64,000 bases of DNA from Drechslerella dactyloides (GCA_020064725.1 JAGTWJ010000019.1:3844001-3908000), one strand, 5' to 3'; counted from the stretch's first letter, positions 23,301 through 34,965 are shown. The notes: generated by a model not told the origin, from the letters alone. Numbers and translations are program-made.

Positions 23301-25756
23301 TAAATCTAGATGTACTTTGGGAGCGAGGTAGGCATTGCTCAGTAGGAATGCATATATTTCCGGGGAGCGAGACGACTATGTTACCCAAACGTGTGAATCC
23401 TGTGTAGGCAGCTATCTGGGGTATCGGCTTTGTTTTCGAATTTATGGTTAACGTTGCCGACGGCTAGCTGTCTACGGACGATTGCCGAGCGGGAGCCTGC
23501 AAAGATCCAACTGTATTTATACTCTGGTAGGCGTTTAAGTCGAAAGTGTACCTCCGGATTGAAGATCTACAAAGGAGGCAATATTGATAATACTTCTGAT
23601 ACCACATCGATACCGAGCTATAGCGTTATAATGTTGTGAAGTTATACACAGATGATTATATTTTGCCTGGTCTGCCTCGTGAGCTACCACATGATATTTT
23701 CTCCAGTTCGCCATTGAGAACTATGTAATGTATGGAGAATATTCAATATATATGTGATGGTATCGACGTCGCGACGTGTTGGAGCGGTGGAGCTGGACAG
23801 CTGCATGGAGCACAACAAGCTGTAAGTAATGCTTATGAAACCATGCATGCAGGAGTCCTGATGAAGTAATAAGAATAGGCAGTTGACTTCTTCGGTATAG
23901 CTCCGACTAGCTGGCGGTGCGATAGCTGTCGTGTGGTCGAAGCTGAAGCAGTTATGATATTATAATATTATGATATAGCATGTAGCAATATAGGAACATT
24001 AACTCGCGGATGCACTACCCTTCCCGGTGCCGAATTCCGCTGTCGGATTTGCTGATACTGATCAACGACGGCGACTACCCACTAGTCATAAAGATAATAC
24101 TCGATCCGTCGTGAATATTAAAGCTTGGTACCAGTAAATTTTCAGACCTTCCATAATGTTGGTTGGATACGTCATCGACGTTGTATTTTGTGATCACGTC
24201 GTTGCGGCGAACTGGAGTCGCGATTACGAGTTGCAGCGTTCGCGAGCACCGTTACATTGCGTCCAGCTGTATCGATAAATCCTTTGCGTCGGTATACGTA
24301 CGTATCCTGGTAACGAAAGAGGCTCTATCGTTAGTGCCTGCCGCCCCGATCTCGCGGATTCCCGTCGCCGTACTGGCAGCGCCACGCGATCCGCCATTGA
24401 TGGCGTCTGTCAGCGGCGGTGCCCACGTTCCGACGGCGCGGCGGCCAAAAGCGGCAGCAGGCTGAAACGCCAACGCGCGACACTCAGCCCGCAGCCTGCG
24501 ACGCCACTCAAACGGCCAACGTCGAACGTCCTCGCTTTCCTAACCCCGTAACTGCACAGAACTAACTGGCCATGTGAAGAGAGAAAAAAAAGCCTAAACG
24601 GCTCTGCGACTGTGAGCGTGAACTGATACGAGACCTGACATGCAGATCCACCGCCTTGCCAATTGAATTTGTGGGTGTGCCTCGAGTCTAGTCGAGCTCT
24701 ATCGCCGTTAGCTCGACATCCCGCAGTCTACACAATACTCTCGATACTATAGCTCCATAATGAGCATGCACTTTGTCAAAGGTAAATAATATACCCCCTC
24801 TTCTCCCTTCTCCATCCACACTTTTGGAATCCTCCGCTACCTTAGCCCGCAGTATTAGGCAAGAGCGGCGGTCGCAATGCAACGAGCGCAATAGACGCAG
24901 CAGAGACATCGCGCGCCCCTGCCTTCCCTTCCTGACCGCATGCAGCAGGGAACCGACTGGGATGCGAATTGGAAAACGGTTCCTGAACTTGTATGTTTTC
25001 ATGCACGCATCCGGCTGGTACCGTCTTTTCTTCTTCTAATTCTCCCCGCGTAGGGCTTAACGGCAGGGGGGATCAATTATTGCTTTGCGGTGAATCTTGG
25101 AAGCCAAGTCTGCAGACAGGTTGGATGTATGCATACGGTAGTACTGTGAGTACATTGCAGGACTGACTGAGTGTCTGTCGTACGTACCTCCATGCTCGCC
25201 GCACCATGGGTCCATGGGTTTGGAGAGTGGGTGTCCGGGGTTGAGGTTCAATATAACCTTCCGGCACGCCAAATTCTATAGCTGATTTTTTACAAAGCTT
25301 GGACTCTACCTTACCATTCTCTTGTACCTTCGCCTTGACCTCTTTCTCTCTCGCTCATTTCCCCCCTCGTTTGCATTCGTTCGATCGAATCTTGTATTTT
25401 GATTCGGATGTGCTGGTTGTTTTTTCACATCCAGAGTCTAGATACAGGTTTGTACATTCGTTCCCCCGTCTGACAGTGCAGACTCCCTTCTCTTCGACAA
25501 CTTTCACTACCGTTCGTTTTCCGTGGACCTTTGTTCACTCCTCTTCGACTTCACTGTATATTATACTACATATATACTATATCCAACGCCCTTGGCGATA
25601 CTCAAGACTCTCCTTGGGGGGCTTCAGTCCGCTTGGGCACACTTGGCGACATTGGCGGGCTCGTATATACATCGACTCACGGCGGGTTCGTGACGATTCG
25701 ATATACCCGTCGCCGTTGACGCACACACCCATTAACGACACCGTCGGCAAGCCACG
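20333..25756. other. Gene-poor region of 5.4 kb between arrestin and the membrane sensor gene
   Basis: No supported gene. The first 600-800 bases are T-rich and likely include the arrestin 3' untranslated region; the T-richness creates a hydrophobic open frame at 20426-20854 that starts with TTG and is not credible. The middle (about 20900-24500) is AT-richer than the genes, with dense stops in all frames, TTTC repeats near 20921-20937 and no recognisable transposase or reverse transcriptase. The last 500 bases are CT-rich and form the likely leader of the gene at 25757. Confidence 0.5.
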
Positions 25757-27505
25757 ATGTCGACGTTTTCAGTACGCAGACGGCGTGTAAGGCCAGCGGA
25801 CCTGGTGCTTATCACGCTACCGGCTTTCACGACAGCCGCGCCGGCCATCCGCCAGAATGGAGGCGCGGAAGCAGCAGATATCGTAAACGACGCCGCGCTG
25901 TGGAGGCGGGACCACGATGACGAGGAATACGAAAACTATGACGATGACAAGGACAAGAAGGACAAGGACAAGGACAAGGACAAGGACAAGGAGAAGGATG
26001 ACGACAAGCATAAGACAAAGGCACCGAAGACACCAAAAACACCAAAGTACACGATGTCCTTCAGCTCCGCGACAACGACGACGACGTCGGAAACGAGGCC
26101 GACAACGATAGCAGCAGTACCAGCCCCAGTGATAGGTTCGATAAGACCGATGCCCGAAATGCCGCCGGTAAGCATGACTGTGTCGGACCTGCCGTCGATA
26201 CCGTCATACTTTCCCAGTATGCCCCCGGATACGCCAACGTTCAGGTCGACATCTATTCCCGGCCCATCGGCTACAGGCATAATTCCCATGCTACCAGGTG
26301 GAACCGCGCTGCCCGAAGTCTCAGGACGACCCAACCCCTCGGCTGTACCGGTAACTGGTAACTCGGATAGCCATGTACGCATGGAAATCGGCATCGCATG
26401 CGGTGTCGTTGGTATGTTGGAATATTCCAACCGTTGAAGTGATGTCAATATCGTTCGAAAAGCTAACCGAATCTTCGTAGGCGCTTTCCTGGTAATCGGA
26501 ATCGCAATGATCTTCTATCTGAAGCGCCGGCGCCGCGCCAGCTCCGTCTGGAGCGTTGTCCGCAGTCCCTTCGGCGGCAATGCAGGTAATAGACGCTCCA
26601 TCGAGCCAAGGTCCATCCCACATGCAGAATACGAGTCTCGCACAACCGTAGACGTCTGGCCGCCCACCATGCCGGACGCCGTGATGCTGGGCGCCAACGA
26701 CATCAAGCGCATCTCGGACTCGCCCTCGGACCTCGAACGTTTCGCCACCATCAAGCGCAAGTACACCATCTCCCGCTCCATCGACATGCCTCGCGAAATG
26801 CCACCACCGGAAACGACCGCGACGCGACGGGACAGCGTAAGCAGCTACACGACTATGACGATGCTCCCGAATATTTCCAACTCTGGTTTCAGCGAAGGAT
26901 TCCTCGAGGGCATCGAGAAGAACGACCCCTTCGCCGACCCGTACTCGCCCAGCACTGCCTCCATCCCAGCCCCTCTTCCGCTGCGGATACCGCAGAAGGC
27001 ATCTGCAAACCCCGGCCTCGCTCCCGCATTCCAAATGCAGCGGTCATCGCATAAGTACAGAGGCAGTGACGAGACACTGGAACTCACCGACCCCCGCGTA
27101 AGCTTCGGCGGACGCCTGGTAATCACCAACCGCACCCGCCAGGATTCCGTGCCCAGCATCCCGCCGTCCCCTCCCCAGAGAAAGCTGTCTCGTACCCTCG
27201 TACCTGCACCGCTAAGGATCGTCCGACCAGGCCAGCCGCCGGCTCAAATGCAACAGAACAATAAGAACGCAGCCCGACGAGGGAGCGGCATGAGCGTGGC
27301 AGAATCTGAGGGCCCGGCGCGGCATAGAAACGTGAAGAGCTGGGTGAACCACGAGGCGGACATTCGGGAGCGGTATTACACGCTAGACGAGGTCGAAACG
27401 CCGCTGTACGCTAAGAGCGAGGCGACGCTTTATAACCGGCTGAGTTTGAATAGCGGGATGGACACGCGGCGGACGGAGTATGAGTATTATCTCGGCCGGC
27501 GGTAG
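25757..27505 (+). CDS. Secreted-type single-pass membrane protein, wall-sensor-like
   Basis: Function not known; the architecture suggests a cell-surface sensor or anchor. Exons 25757-26411 and 26481-27505, intron GTATGT...AGCTAACC...GTAG, giving 559 residues. The N-terminus has a basic stretch then a hydrophobic segment ending in TTAAPA, a likely signal peptide. Next come an acidic region, an alternating Asp-Lys tract encoded by a GACAAG microsatellite, and a Ser/Thr/Pro-rich ectodomain suited to O-mannosylation. One transmembrane helix (IGIACGVVGAFLVIGIAMIFYL, assembled across the intron) is followed by KRRRR as stop-transfer. The cytoplasmic tail of about 320 residues has many Ser/Thr/Pro sites and ends with EYEYYLGRR. 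Mid2/Wsc-like proteins share this layout, but no Wsc cysteine domain is visible, so homology is not claimed. Confidence 0.75.
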
Positions 27506-27753
27506 TTCTGATATTTGACGTTGTTATGTTATTGTATATTCTTTACCTGTCCTTCCTTGGGTCGAGTAAGTGTAATAGTAAAATTAAAGTAAAAAAATCA
27601 TAAAGTAAAAAAACAATGTAATGAAAGTCCAAGATGATACAATGCTTTTATGCTCCGTACTTTTGACGAGTTGTACGCCTACTAATGCTGTTCAAGGATG
27701 TTGTTTCCCGTTGCCTGTATCGATGATCTGGTGTCTGCAACTGCTAGTTCTTG

Positions 27754-28553
27754 TTATGTCCTCGTAAAGATGGCAAAGTCGTTGTACCATATGTATCCTC
27801 CGATGGCAGCTAAGCTCAGCACTGCTGGCAGTAGATCCATCTGGATGACCGCGTACACCAGCAGCGTACCGAGCGGCGGCACCATTTTCATGATTGCGTA
27901 ATAGCCGTGCATATTGACGTTGTAGACCATCCAGCAGCCGGACCCAATGGCGGTAGCCGTGAATATCGCTTGAATGATCGGGATATCGCGGCGCGGATGA
28001 GTGAGGTACACAATGAACCAGATGGCTACAGGCACGCGACATAGGTCAGCATCCGTCGATGTCAATGACTGCAACGGAGAACGGAAAGGGATGTCTGCAT
28101 ACGGATAAAAGACTTGACCGAGCGTGAAACTATCTCCCAGTAGTCCATCTCCTGTAGATACTGCTTCTGCACGAGAATGTGGAACGCGGACAGCAGCATC
28201 ATCAGCGGGATCGCGAAGAAGAACGCCTGTCCGGCGTCTCCAATGACCTCAGCTTCCTCTTCCTCGTCGGGAATCTCGTCAACGAGCTTCTTCTTGCCGG
28301 ACGTGTCTCGCTGCGGCATGCCCGTGGGGATATTGTATTCGGTGAACGTGATGCCATCCTTGGTTTCTTTGGAGAGCGCGGCGCCGAGGCTGCTGTCTAG
28401 CTTGGTGATGTCGAATGGGACGCCCGGGTTGAGCTTCGCGTGCGTGGCCTCAAGGTGCTCGAGGAGGGTCTTGCGCGGGATCTCCTCGATGTTGTCGGAG
28501 TCCGAGTCGACGCGGGCTGGTTTGGGCTTGTTGTTCTTGCGCTGGCGGGCCAT
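27754..28553 (-). CDS. Small multi-pass membrane protein, DUF7719-like
   Basis: Two exons, 28553-28103 and 28025-27754, intron 28026-28102 (GTATGC donor, TGCTGACC branch, TAG acceptor), giving 240 residues. The hydrophilic N-terminal half has a basic start (MARQRKNNKPK) and the acidic stretch IPDEEEEAE. It is followed by about four hydrophobic segments: around FFFAIPLMMLLSAF, around IPIWFIVYL, around QAIFTATAIGSG and in the last 50 residues. The HGYYAIMKMVPPLGTLLVYAV stretch matches my memory of the uncharacterised fungal DUF7719 family, which should be confirmed by a profile search. An earlier TTGCAG could serve as an alternative acceptor with donor GTCAAG, but then the branch point is poor. 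It is divergent from the GPI12-type gene at 28811. Confidence 0.78.
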
Positions 28554-28810
28554 GGCGGGTGAATGTCGGTCAATGCTGGTTTACGAAGTGTTTAGCTCGG
28601 AGTTCGTGAGGCCACGAATATATTGGACAGGGCTCCGGAGATATTACAGGCTGCGTACCCTGGGCGGTTGCGTCGGCTCGACTGGGGATCTTACCCGGGA
28701 GGGTCCGAGCACTTGGTCCGAGCGGGCGCAAGCTGGACGTCGGCCTCCAGCTCATATACGGCGAGAGTCCCTCCTTTGTTCGACTTCAACCTCAACATCG
28801 CCAGCACACG
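28554..28810. promoter_or_regulatory. Shared divergent promoter region (DUF7719-like gene / PIG-L gene)
   Basis: Only 257 bp separate the two start codons, which point away from each other, so both promoters must lie here or overlap the neighbouring 5' ends. I see no clear TATA box or known factor site. Confidence 0.6.
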
Positions 28811-29760
28811 ATGCCTCGTCTTCGCAGTCTGCGAGGGCTCGCCCTCCTCCTGCTGCCAGTTCTCCTCGCAGCTATTTGGTCAGTCAATTGCCATTCATAT
28901 CATTATATCTTCAAGTCTACAGCGACAGCTAGCTAACCTCTAGACCAACTGAGTCCAGCAGCTACCACACCCTCACCGCAATCGCCAATCACGAGGTTAT
29001 CCGCAATCGCTCGATAGCCCTCCTCATCGCCCACCCGGATGATGAGGCCATGTTCTTCGCCCCGACGCTGCAGGCGCTCACGCACCCGTCCGCGAACAAC
29101 AAGCTGCACATAATCTGCTTCTCAATCGGCAATGCAGACGGCATCGGCGCCACCCGCCGCACCGAGCTCCTCGCCTCCGCTGACCTCCTCGGCGTCGCGA
29201 ACGTGAACGACACCGTCGCCGTGCACGACCATCCGCGGCTGCCGGACTCCATGTCCACCGTCTGGCCGGAGGACTTGATCGCCTCGCTGCTGTCCGGCTC
29301 GATAACGAGCTTCAATACCGCAGCGGACGGCCAGCGGCCAATCGATACGCTGGTCACGTTTGACGGACGCGGTGTGTCCGGCCACCCGAACCACATCTCC
29401 CTGCTCGCTGGTGCGCGGTACTTTGTCAAGAACTACCCGGGCCAGCAGGACAAGCTGCTATACACACTGGCATCCGTGCCCATCTACCGAAAGTACATCA
29501 GTGCATTCGACGCCTTTGTCACCACTCTCCTGGACGGGAATAGTGGAACAGAGGATGGGGTTAGGAATGTGGTGGAAGAGCATACGGACGGCGCGCCAAA
29601 GACGGCAATGTACCTGAGCGGGTGGGCGGCGTACCGTGCCGCGCAGCGCGCGATGACCGATGGGCATAAAAGCCAGATGGTGTGGTTTCGGTGGGGCTGG
29701 ATCACGCTGAGCAGGTACATGGTGTTCAACGACCTCGCGCTGGACGCAAGGAAGGCATGA
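28811..29760 (+). CDS. gpi12: GlcNAc-PI de-N-acetylase (PIG-L/GPI12)
   Basis: Removes the acetyl group from N-acetylglucosaminyl-phosphatidylinositol at the ER, the second step of GPI-anchor synthesis. Proposed exons 28811-28878 and 28959-29760 give 289 residues. A short N-terminal hydrophobic anchor (GLALLLLPVLLAAIW-like) is followed by the family motif LLIAHPDDEAMFF, with the HPDDE zinc and catalytic residues. Further motifs are GIGATRRTELLASA, TFDGRGVSGHPNHISL (second zinc His), YLSGWAAYRAAQ and SQMVWFRWGWITLSRYMVFN. The donor is GTCAGT. The obvious acceptor CTCTAG would create a stop at the junction, so the next one (GTCCAG, ending 28958) is preferred; a third, three bases later, is also open. 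The catalytic region is certain; the first junction is less so. Confidence 0.92.
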
Positions 29761-29990
29761 CGCCTAATTCGTAGCTCGATCCACGATACCCAGGGAATAA
29801 GTAGATTGTGATTGTAGATAAGTATATATAACCATTTTGTAAATGCATGCATCTTTCGAAAAGTAAATATTGCACAATATACCTAAATAATGCTAAAGCT
29901 ATAATACACCACATACTTTGCTGCCATACGCATGAGGCTAAGCTCTATACCTCTATCAGTCTATAGAGCTATATTCCAAATATACAATGT

Positions 29991-31739
29991 CTACATCGCG
30001 GGGAATCCCTTCAACCCCACCATCGACGCTGGATACCGCGACCGATAGCTCACCATACCAGGCACAGCAGTAACCGGCCCCTCCTTCTCCGGCGGTCCAA
30101 ACATCGGCCGATGCCGATGCCAATACGCCCCGAATTCCTCCATAAGGTTAATCTGCCGGTTCTCAAACTCCATCTGCGAAGTCTTCTCCGCCGTCGTCAG
30201 CTCCCAATGCGACCGCAACAATGCATACAGCCAGTACCCCATCGCATCCTTCCACATGCACAACTGGTACAGCTTTTCATTCATCGCCAGCTCCCGCCGC
30301 CAGAGTCCCCGTCGCTCGCCGTTGTTGTTCAGCCACCGGTCACGCATGACCATGTACTTTTGCTGCACGTGCGTCCGGTAATAGCGGACTGCGGCGCGGA
30401 TTTCCTGCTCTGCAAGCTCGAGCTCGTCTGGGTCCGTTGAGCGGGCGAGCGAGCGGATGAGGACGTCGCGCGCCTGCAGAGACGGCGGCCGGCCGTTCGC
30501 GTTGTCTTTGCGCATTTCCACCAGCCGGGCGGTGGTGCCGGTGGGGAGGAGGTTGTATTTCGGGCGGGAGAACGCGTAGCTGTAGACGATCAGCAGGTCC
30601 CAGGTGTCGTCTTTGATCGGGATTTTGTAGGTTGTGGAAATGAGTTCGACGGCCTGTAGCGCTGCGGTGAACTGCCCGTTACGGCAGTACGCCAGCGCGA
30701 TGATCTTGAGAGTTTTGGACGTCGGATAGATCGGTGAGCCGTGGGTGATTGCGCGCTTCAGGTCCCCGTTTTCCTCGCCGATAGCGATTCCATACACGTT
30801 CCTCACGAGTTTCGATATGCCCGCGATGTCGCCGACGGTCGAGTGCGCGAGCACTAGCAGCTCGACGGTCATGGTGTTTGGAAACAGTCCGTTCTTGAGT
30901 AGGTCCGCATAAAGTGCCATGGACTCTGTCAGCGCGTTCTGCTCCTGGCTCCGCCAGTAGTCCGTGTGATCCTTCTTGTTGACGAGCGGGAACTTGTTGA
31001 GGTTGTTCTGCGGGCGAATCCCCGCTACCATCGCCAGACGGGCGTTGTAGGTCCATGTATTCGGGCGAATCCCTCTGACCACCATCCGTTCCCACAGCGA
31101 GACCTGCAGCTTGGGACTTCGCGACCACACCGCTTTGCTCATCAGGTTTGTGTAATCCAGCACCGATAGCCCGTGGTCGTGCTGGGTCATCGTCTCGAGG
31201 ACAAAGTTCATCTTCGCCCAGAACTTCTGATACACCTCGTCGTATGGATTTGAATCGGCCATCATGCCGTGCTTGATTCGCCGTGCCATCCAGGAGATCG
31301 GGAAGATGTTCGTGGGCTTCGCGGCCCTGATTATGTTGCTGAAGTCACCGCTGGCGAGATGGTGGGTCAGTCCGTTCCTGTACAGTGACTGGAAGCCCTC
31401 GAAGATTTCCGGAAAGCTGTGGGAGCGTAGTGACCGGATAAACGATTGGACGGCGGGAGGAGCGTCATCGCGCCTGATTGCCAGCGAGTACTTCGACGGG
31501 GCAATGAGAGGTGCCTCGGTGACGGCGGAATACTCCTCGGGAAGTTCGAAGTGCTCGAGGATGTCCATGTCAGAGGATATCTCCGACGGCTGATAGGAAT
31601 CGAAGACGGGAGCAGCAGCTCCTGTATAAGCCATTGTCGACTGGAAGCGGCTCCATCGTCGCCACACGAGGCCGCCACGGGTACCTCGCGGACAGCAGCT
31701 CCGTCGGATGAGGTTGAGGGCGGGCGAAGAGGCAATCAT
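29991..31739 (-). CDS. Mitochondrial PPR-like protein, possibly an ATPase-expression factor
   Basis: Single exon of 582 residues with stop at the 29991 end. The N-terminus (IRRSCCPRG...WRRWSRFQS) is Arg/Ser-rich without acidic residues until later and looks like a mitochondrial targeting peptide, with a possible cleavage after RFQS. The body has helical repeats resembling pentatricopeptide units, for example SLWERMVVRGIRPNTWTYNARL and ALYADLLKNGLFPNTMTVELL (each a stretch with the PPR pattern of G-x-x-PN-x-x-T). Such proteins bind organellar RNA; fungal relatives include Aep2/Atp13-type factors for ATP synthase subunit expression. The precise family is not established here. It ends 231 bp from the GPI12-type gene (convergent) and is divergent from the Shg1 gene. 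Confidence 0.82.
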   Translation of the reverse strand: MIASSPALNLIRRSCCPRGTRGGLVWRRWSRFQSTMAYTGAAAPVFDSYQPSEISSDMDILEHFELPEEYSAVTEAPLIAPSKYSLAIRRDDAPPAVQSFIRSLRSHSFPEIFEGFQSLYRNGLTHHLASGDFSNIIRAAKPTNIFPISWMARRIKHGMMADSNPYDEVYQKFWAKMNFVLETMTQHDHGLSVLDYTNLMSKAVWSRSPKLQVSLWERMVVRGIRPNTWTYNARLAMVAGIRPQNNLNKFPLVNKKDHTDYWRSQEQNALTESMALYADLLKNGLFPNTMTVELLVLAHSTVGDIAGISKLVRNVYGIAIGEENGDLKRAITHGSPIYPTSKTLKIIALAYCRNGQFTAALQAVELISTTYKIPIKDDTWDLLIVYSYAFSRPKYNLLPTGTTARLVEMRKDNANGRPPSLQARDVLIRSLARSTDPDELELAEQEIRAAVRYYRTHVQQKYMVMRDRWLNNNGERRGLWRRELAMNEKLYQLCMWKDAMGYWLYALLRSHWELTTAEKTSQMEFENRQINLMEEFGAYWHRHRPMFGPPEKEGPVTAVPGMVSYRSRYPASMVGLKGFPAM

Positions 31740-32108
31740 ATTGTAGCTCCGAGTCCACCAGCCAGCGTCCTATTCGAGTTGTCCTCCTAAGTATCCACCC
31801 GCATGCCTCCGTAGCTATCGATAGTATCGGTGGGCTGCTCCAATGGCCTTCCGCCGTCTGTTGGTGGAGCTGTCGATATTGGCCGCGGTCGAAAGAATGT
31901 GTGGTGGGGGGCGGTTGGAAGGAAGAGAGAAAAAAAAAAGTCAATTAGACCAGCCGAGGAAATTAACGAGCCCAAACCACCAATCTAACCCTCATCGACA
32001 ACCTGTCCCTTGCAGCCGAACGAACCATCGATTCGCCGGCCCCACATCCACAACATCCCATGTCCGCAGCTTGACCATTGACAACATCGCATCGCGCCGC
32101 GGCTCGAC
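31740..32108. promoter_or_regulatory. Divergent promoter region (PPR-like gene / Shg1 gene)
   Basis: These 369 bp between two divergent start codons contain no gene. An A-rich patch lies near 31929-31939. No defined regulator site was recognised. Confidence 0.6.
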
Positions 32109-33854
32109 ATGTCGTCGCACGCAGCTACGCCTCCGCGCGGCACCAAGCGCTCAAACCCATTCGACGACAGCGAGCGTCCATCCCGCACGTCGTCGACGTC
32201 ACGCTACGACCGTGACCGCGAAAACGACAGAGAACGAGAGCGGGAGAGAGAACGCCGCTATCGAGACCGGGAGAGGAGCCGTTCCCGCGAGCGAGACCGG
32301 GAACGTGATCGAGACCGCGACAGACGGGACTATGACAGCGACCGCGACTCTTACCGCGACCGCGGAGACAGATACCGCGCCAGACGGGACTCGCGAGACC
32401 GTTCGTTAGACCGCGGCGCCGATAGATACCGCCGGCGAGACATCTCGCGGGACAGGGATCGAGACCGCTCCCGCGATAGGGACCGGCGAGAGCGCAACAG
32501 GCGAGATCGAGACCGAGACCGTCGGAGGGATTATTCCAGGTCGCGGGATGCGTACCGTCGGCGAGACTATTCTCGGCACCGCTCGAGGTCGCGGTCTCGC
32601 ACGCGGTCTCGGGACAGAGATAGAGACCGTCGGCGTGAATTTTCCAGGGATAGGGAAAGATCGCGGGACCGTTCGCGGGACAGCTACCGACGCCGAGACC
32701 GCTCGAGGTATCGCTCGAGAGATAGAGATCGGTTCAGGGACTTCTCAAGGGACAGATCGTGGTCGCGGGATCGCGACAGAGATCGATCTCGCGATAGAGA
32801 GCGCGAGCGGGAAAGGGAACGCGAACGAGAGAGAGAGCGAGAACGAGAGCGACGAGAGCGTGAGCGCGAAGCAGAAAGAGAGCGGGAACGACGCCTGCAA
32901 GAACGAGAAAGAGAAAGAGAAAGGGAGAGAGACAAAGAACGAGAGCGGGAGCGGGAGCGAGAAGATAGAGATCGGGAAACCCAGCGGCGACGGGAGCGGA
33001 CTCCAGAGAAAAAACGAGAAGCATCACCAGACAAGCACAAAGACGCCACGGCCCCACGACCATCCTCCCCGAAAACCACCTCCAAGCTTCCAGAGCCGCC
33101 ATCTTCCAAACAGTCTTCTACAATGACCCCCTCAGAAAAACCTCCTTCAAAGGGCAGCTTTGACGAAGAAGCTCTCCCCGAAATCGACCCGGCCGCGAAG
33201 CAACCGTCCGAAACCGCCATCTCCGCTGCCTTCAAGAAGAAAGGCCACTTCGACATGTACCGCAAAGCCTTCTACAATTCCTTCGAGAACTCTGTACGTC
33301 CATCACCCCTCCCTCTCCTTATACATACATATATATATCAAACCGCCCACAGAACACCCAACTAACAAACCCGATATCCACAGGACGCCGGCAAGAAGTT
33401 CAAAGAGGAACTGCAATCCTTCCTCGACAAAGAACTAGACCGCGACCCAGACTTCTACGACAAAGACACCACCGCCAAAACCGCCTCCCTGCTCGAAGGC
33501 GCCGTCGACCGCAGCGACGTCTACCGCCTCGTCGACACGGCCATCGACACCTTCCTCGCCGAAAACCGCCCCGAAATGGGCGACAAGCTCTACGCGATCT
33601 GGGCCGAGATGTACGAGGAGATGAACGGCACCCCACTCCCGCCCAGCGCGCTCGCCCAGGTGACAGCCGCCGGTAGCAAAGACGAGGAAGGCGACGTGCG
33701 GATGGGAGGTTCCGGCGAGAAAGGGAAGGAGCGGGAGAATGAGCAGCACCAGTTGACATTGACGGGGTTGCGTGGTGCCAGCGCGAGTATCTCGCCCAGT
33801 GCAGATGATAGCGCGTCCAGAACACCGGCTTCAGCGACGACGAGAGTCCACTAG
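32109..33854 (+). CDS. shg1: RS/RE-rich protein with a C-terminal Shg1 (COMPASS) domain
   Basis: Shg1 is a small subunit of the Set1/COMPASS histone H3-K4 methyltransferase; the animal relative is BOD1. Exons 32109-33293 and 33384-33854 (GTACGT donor, CACAG acceptor), 551 residues. Residues about 30-305 are almost entirely Arg, Ser, Asp and Glu in RD, RS, RE and ER repeats, encoded by purine-rich repetitive DNA that also keeps other frames open. The BOD1/Shg1 domain follows: AISAAFKKKGHFDMYRKAFYNSF, then after the intron GKKFKEELQSFLDKEL, KTASLLEGAVDRSD and FLAENRPEMGDKLYAIWAEMYEEM (each a recognisable piece of the family profile). Yeast Shg1 (142 residues) lacks the RS-like arm. The arm resembles SR splicing factors, so the long N-terminus could connect COMPASS with RNA processing; that is inference. 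Confidence 0.85.
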
Positions 33855-34965
33855 CCGTAGACTTGATCGCGTTTCTGTAATGATGCCTCGTTGTATCATA
33901 GCGATGATATATCGCGAGGAACTAAAGATAACTAGACGAATGTAATGGATTATAATAGCGCCTGGCATCGAGGCGAGTGATGAATAGAGCGATGGAGTTA
34001 CGGATACATATTCTTCTGGATATCTTAGGTCTTATGTATCGGGAGGCAAAACGACTTCAACATATAATAACAGCCCCACTGCCGTTCAGCTACCAACCTA
34101 GTCTTGTGACTACTACCAACCGAGCTTGCTGAATAAAAATTTCCGGGATTGCGATTGCAAGTGAATACGTTGTAGAATAATAATTATAGTAACAGGAACC
34201 GTTCGTTCGAATTAGTTCGCAGCAGCAGCCAATCAATAGTTTAGTCAAGACCAATATATGTACAATTATTACAGTCCAGAACGCTCAAAACATAGGAAAA
34301 ACCACATTCAGTCGTTCGATCGACGAAAGTCATAAGGGGAAGGGGGAATACGGAGTCTCGAGACCGTTGACAGGAAGCGAGCAATATCCGTCACGACAGT
34401 TATCCATCGCAGCATCCATCGCAGCCGCAGCAAACATCCAAGATTCGGGGAGGGAACGTAGGGGCGTGAAGAGCCTACCAGAAGAACGAGAACACTCTCA
34501 GGGCCCAAAATGCTCATTCCTATGACGCCGGAGAAAGTATGAAAAGAGAGGACAGAGGAACATGGAAAAGGAGGAGCTAGCCAACGGTAAGAATTCCCAA
34601 TCCGCAATCGCCGGAAACGAGGTGTAGTACTAAGAGAAAAATGTTCATCGGCGGCCGTGTCATCTCGTATACGAGGGCTGGAAACGAGGATAAAAACAAA
34701 AAAAACAAGAGGTCTACTAGATTCGAGGGACGGGGGACAGAGATCGAGGAAACAGGGAGGTCAACACCAAGAGGAAGGGTCGTAATGGTAGAATTTATTT
34801 CAGCGTTCGTTAGATTGTATTGACTTCTCGATAGTAAAAAGTCAATCGAGATCGTAGATAAAGATGCATCCAAGGTCTACAGTTGACCCCAAAAGAGATG
34901 GTCCTTCTATACGAAACTACCAAGAAGTAGAGAGTGGTAAGAGAAAGAAGAGATGCGGAGTACGG
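33855..34965. other. Convergent intergenic region (Shg1 gene / Dma1 gene)
   Basis: These 1.1 kb between two convergent genes hold no supported coding sequence. The frames at 34308-34607 and 34577-34873 have no family features. Both 3' untranslated regions should lie here. Confidence 0.55.

Noticed and set aside
32684..33265. Ser/Arg-rich minus-strand frame and a second plus-strand frame over the Shg1 gene
   Set aside because: Both are shadows of purine-rich repeats that encode the RS/RE arm; only the frame leading into the Shg1 domain makes sense.
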